This document shows positions 14,607 to 15,950 of a DNA stretch of 15,950 bases, one piece after another. The notes beneath the pieces are model-generated. The model worked only from the letters and a program-made list of their open reading frames with translations, was not told the DNA's origin and did no database searches. This DNA comes from SIG575 sp964507395 (GTDB lineage: Bacteria; Bacillota; Clostridia; Oscillospirales; Acutalibacteraceae). How positions within the stretch are numbered: the first letter of the stretch is position 1; each line of letters opens with the position of its first letter. The DNA is taken from the NCBI GenBank assembly GCA_964507395.1, contig CAZDQE010000052.1, forward strand, positions 1 through 15,950. Reading direction: 5' to 3'. The position numbers and the translations under genes were made by a program.

Positions 14607-14612
14607 TCAATT

Positions 14613-14641
14613 ATTCTAACATAATTAGAAATAAAAGTCAA
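14613..14641 (-). promoter_or_regulatory. Promoter of the T-box operon
   Basis: On the minus strand, TTGACT (14641-14636), 17-base spacer, TAGAAT (14618-14613), with an extended TG (TGTTAGAAT). The predicted start near 14606 gives a leader of about 300 nt containing the whole T-box. Confidence 0.85.
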
Positions 14642-14651
14642 TAGTAAAAAT

Positions 14652-14684
14652 CAAAAAATATCGGGCACATTTCTGTACCCGATA
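14652..14684 (-). terminator. Terminator of the enoate reductase gene
   Basis: An 11-bp stem (TATCGGGTACA at 14684-14674 with TGTGCCCGATA at 14669-14659, one G-U), a 4-base loop, then TTTTTTGATTTTT on the minus strand. It separates the reductase gene from the promoter of the T-box operon, which begins about 10 bases further on. Confidence 0.9.
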
Positions 14685-14704
14685 AAAATGTTTAAATATA
14701 AGAA

Positions 14705-15950
14705 TTACAGTTTCATTGCAACGTCCCATGCCTGCCAGATAACAGTTCTGAGGTTGCCGACTTTTGAAGCGTCGCCTATGATGTGAACGTGTTTTGCTTT
14801 TTCAGCAACGGGAGCACTCTTGTAGCCGACTGAAAGGATTACGTTGTCAGCGGGAATGTCGATCGATTTGCCGTCCTTAGTCTGAACCGTAACGCCGTCT
14901 TTGCGGATTTCAGTTGTTTTTGTTTCAAGATAAACGGGAACATCGTTAGCCTTGAAGCAGTCACGAAGGAAGCTTGTGTTTGCAAGAGCAACACCGGGAG
15001 TTGTGATAAGGTCATCCTGCATTTCGATGATAACAGGTTTCTTGCCCTGAAGGAAGAGGTCGTAAGCAATTTCACAGCCTGTAAGACCGCCGCCTACAAC
15101 AACTACGTTGTCGCCAACTGTCTTTTTGCCGAGAAGGTAGTCACAAGCCTCGATGCCGTATTCGTTTGCGCCCTTAACGGGGATTTTGTTAGGTGTTGAT
15201 CCTGTAGCAACGATAACCTCGTCAGCACCGAGAGAAGCAACATCCTTAACCTCTGTGTTCATCTTAACTGTGATTGAGGGGTATTTCTGAATTTCACGGT
15301 TGTACCATGCGATAAGGTCACGGTCTTTCTCCTTGAAAGAGGGAGCAGCTGCTGCGATAAATACACCACCGAGAACATCACTCTTTTCATAGAGAGTAAC
15401 CGTATGACCGCGTTTTGCACAAACGATAGCAGCTTCCATACCGCCGATACCGCCGCCGATAACAGCAATTTTCTTAGCTTTCTTAGCGGGAGCGATCTTA
15501 TATTTCTTTGACTGCATTGTTTCGGGATTAAGTGCACAGCGTGCAAGACCCATTGTATCTTTAAGGTCCTGAGTATTTGCGTGACCCTTTGAGGATGAGA
15601 AGTTGAAGCAACCGCTGTGACAGCAGATACAGGGTTTGATTTCTTCAAGTCTGTCTTCAATGATTTTTGTAATCCATTCGGGGTCTGTGAGGCACTGACG
15701 TGCCACACCGACACCGTCGATTTTCCCTTCTTTACTTGCTTCTGCACCAACGTCGGGTTCCATACGGCCTGCACAAACAACAGGGATGTCAACAAACTTT
15801 TTGATGTGAGCTACATCATCAAGGTTACAGTTCTGGGGCATGTACATGGGGGGATGTGCCCAGTACCAAGAGTCGTATGTACCGTTGTCGGCGTTGAGCA
15901 TGTCGTAACCTGCATCCTGAAGATACTTAGCAGCTCTTTCAGATTCTTCC
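14705..15950 (-). CDS. 2-enoate reductase/BaiCD-like NADH:flavin oxidoreductase (5' end cut by window)
   Basis: The visible 414 C-terminal residues of a roughly 640-670 residue enzyme; the frame is open to the window edge, so its start lies outside. The family (Old Yellow Enzyme barrel, 4Fe-4S cluster, FAD/NAD domains; FadH, 2-enoate reductase, BaiCD/BaiH) reduces activated C=C bonds in anaerobes. Visible are the end of the FMN barrel (VVCAGRMEPDVGAEA, GVGVARQCLTDPEW) and the cluster cysteines C-x2-C-x3-C in CICCHSGC plus a later C in ARCALNPE. An FAD site IAVIGGGIGGMEAA and an NAD(P) site VVVVGGGLTGCEIA follow, ending with GDASKVGNLRTVIWQAWDVA. The substrate cannot be told from sequence; unsaturated acids or acyl-CoAs are plausible. 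It has its own terminator and so is a separate transcript from the T-box operon, although both point leftward. Confidence 0.93.
   Translation of the reverse strand, partial: EESERAAKYLQDAGYDMLNADNGTYDSWYWAHPPMYMPQNCNLDDVAHIKKFVDIPVVCAGRMEPDVGAEASKEGKIDGVGVARQCLTDPEWITKIIEDRLEEIKPCICCHSGCFNFSSSKGHANTQDLKDTMGLARCALNPETMQSKKYKIAPAKKAKKIAVIGGGIGGMEAAIVCAKRGHTVTLYEKSDVLGGVFIAAAAPSFKEKDRDLIAWYNREIQKYPSITVKMNTEVKDVASLGADEVIVATGSTPNKIPVKGANEYGIEACDYLLGKKTVGDNVVVVGGGLTGCEIAYDLFLQGKKPVIIEMQDDLITTPGVALANTSFLRDCFKANDVPVYLETKTTEIRKDGVTVQTKDGKSIDIPADNVILSVGYKSAPVAEKAKHVHIIGDASKVGNLRTVIWQAWDVAMKL

Noticed and set aside
15259..15795. 178-codon open frame on the minus strand
   Set aside because: Out-of-frame shadow inside the enoate reductase gene, whose product has clear motifs throughout.

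Overview
The window looks like chromosomal DNA of a low-to-mid G+C Gram-positive member of the Clostridia, most likely a Ruminococcaceae/Oscillospirales gut or rumen anaerobe. The reasons are strong AGGAGG-type ribosome binding sites, several short U-tailed intrinsic terminators, a T-box leader, an oxygen-sensitive-type Fe-S enoate reductase, and a secreted protein ending in a Ruminococcus-style type I dockerin. This assignment is inferred from gene content only. No rRNA, tRNA, CRISPR array, IS element or prophage gene was seen.

Left part (1-3891, mostly rightward). The tail of an unknown gene is followed by a terminator hairpin and a Cof-type HAD phosphatase (120-941). A 58-codon membrane-type small gene lies on the opposite strand (968-1144), facing the HAD gene across a shared palindromic terminator. 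From a well-formed promoter at 1225-1254 runs a tight three-gene operon: trmL (tRNA wobble-base methyltransferase), a membrane-anchored protein with a degenerate LytR-CpsA-Psr-like ectodomain, and a membrane-anchored transglutaminase-like protein. It ends at a 13-bp terminator.

Middle (3893-10403). A monocistronic serine hydrolase of the class C beta-lactamase type faces a leftward branched-chain aminotransferase gene (ilvE) over a bidirectional terminator. Divergent from ilvE is a 1115-residue secreted protein: signal peptide, Cthe_2159-like beta-helix carbohydrate-binding region, Big_2 domain, Cys-rich repeats, a CarboxypepD_reg/SpaA-like domain and a C-terminal dockerin. Behind it lie a terminator and a separate 98-nt long imperfect hairpin of unknown nature.

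Right part (10404-15950, all leftward). A strong promoter drives a T-box leader, probably leucine-responsive. It controls a two-gene, translationally coupled operon: an isopropylmalate-synthase-like protein that has lost the normal metal-binding and catalytic residues but keeps the regulatory domain, and an unusual fusion of a xylose-isomerase-like TIM barrel to an acyl-CoA synthetase. Upstream, and truncated by the window edge, is a 2-enoate reductase/BaiCD-like flavoenzyme.

The most interesting unit is this T-box operon. An amino-acid-starvation switch controls an apparently catalytically dead (or re-purposed) LeuA paralogue plus a two-domain CoA ligase. Together with the nearby ilvE, one possible explanation is branched-chain amino acid supply by activation of branched short-chain acids, but that is inference.
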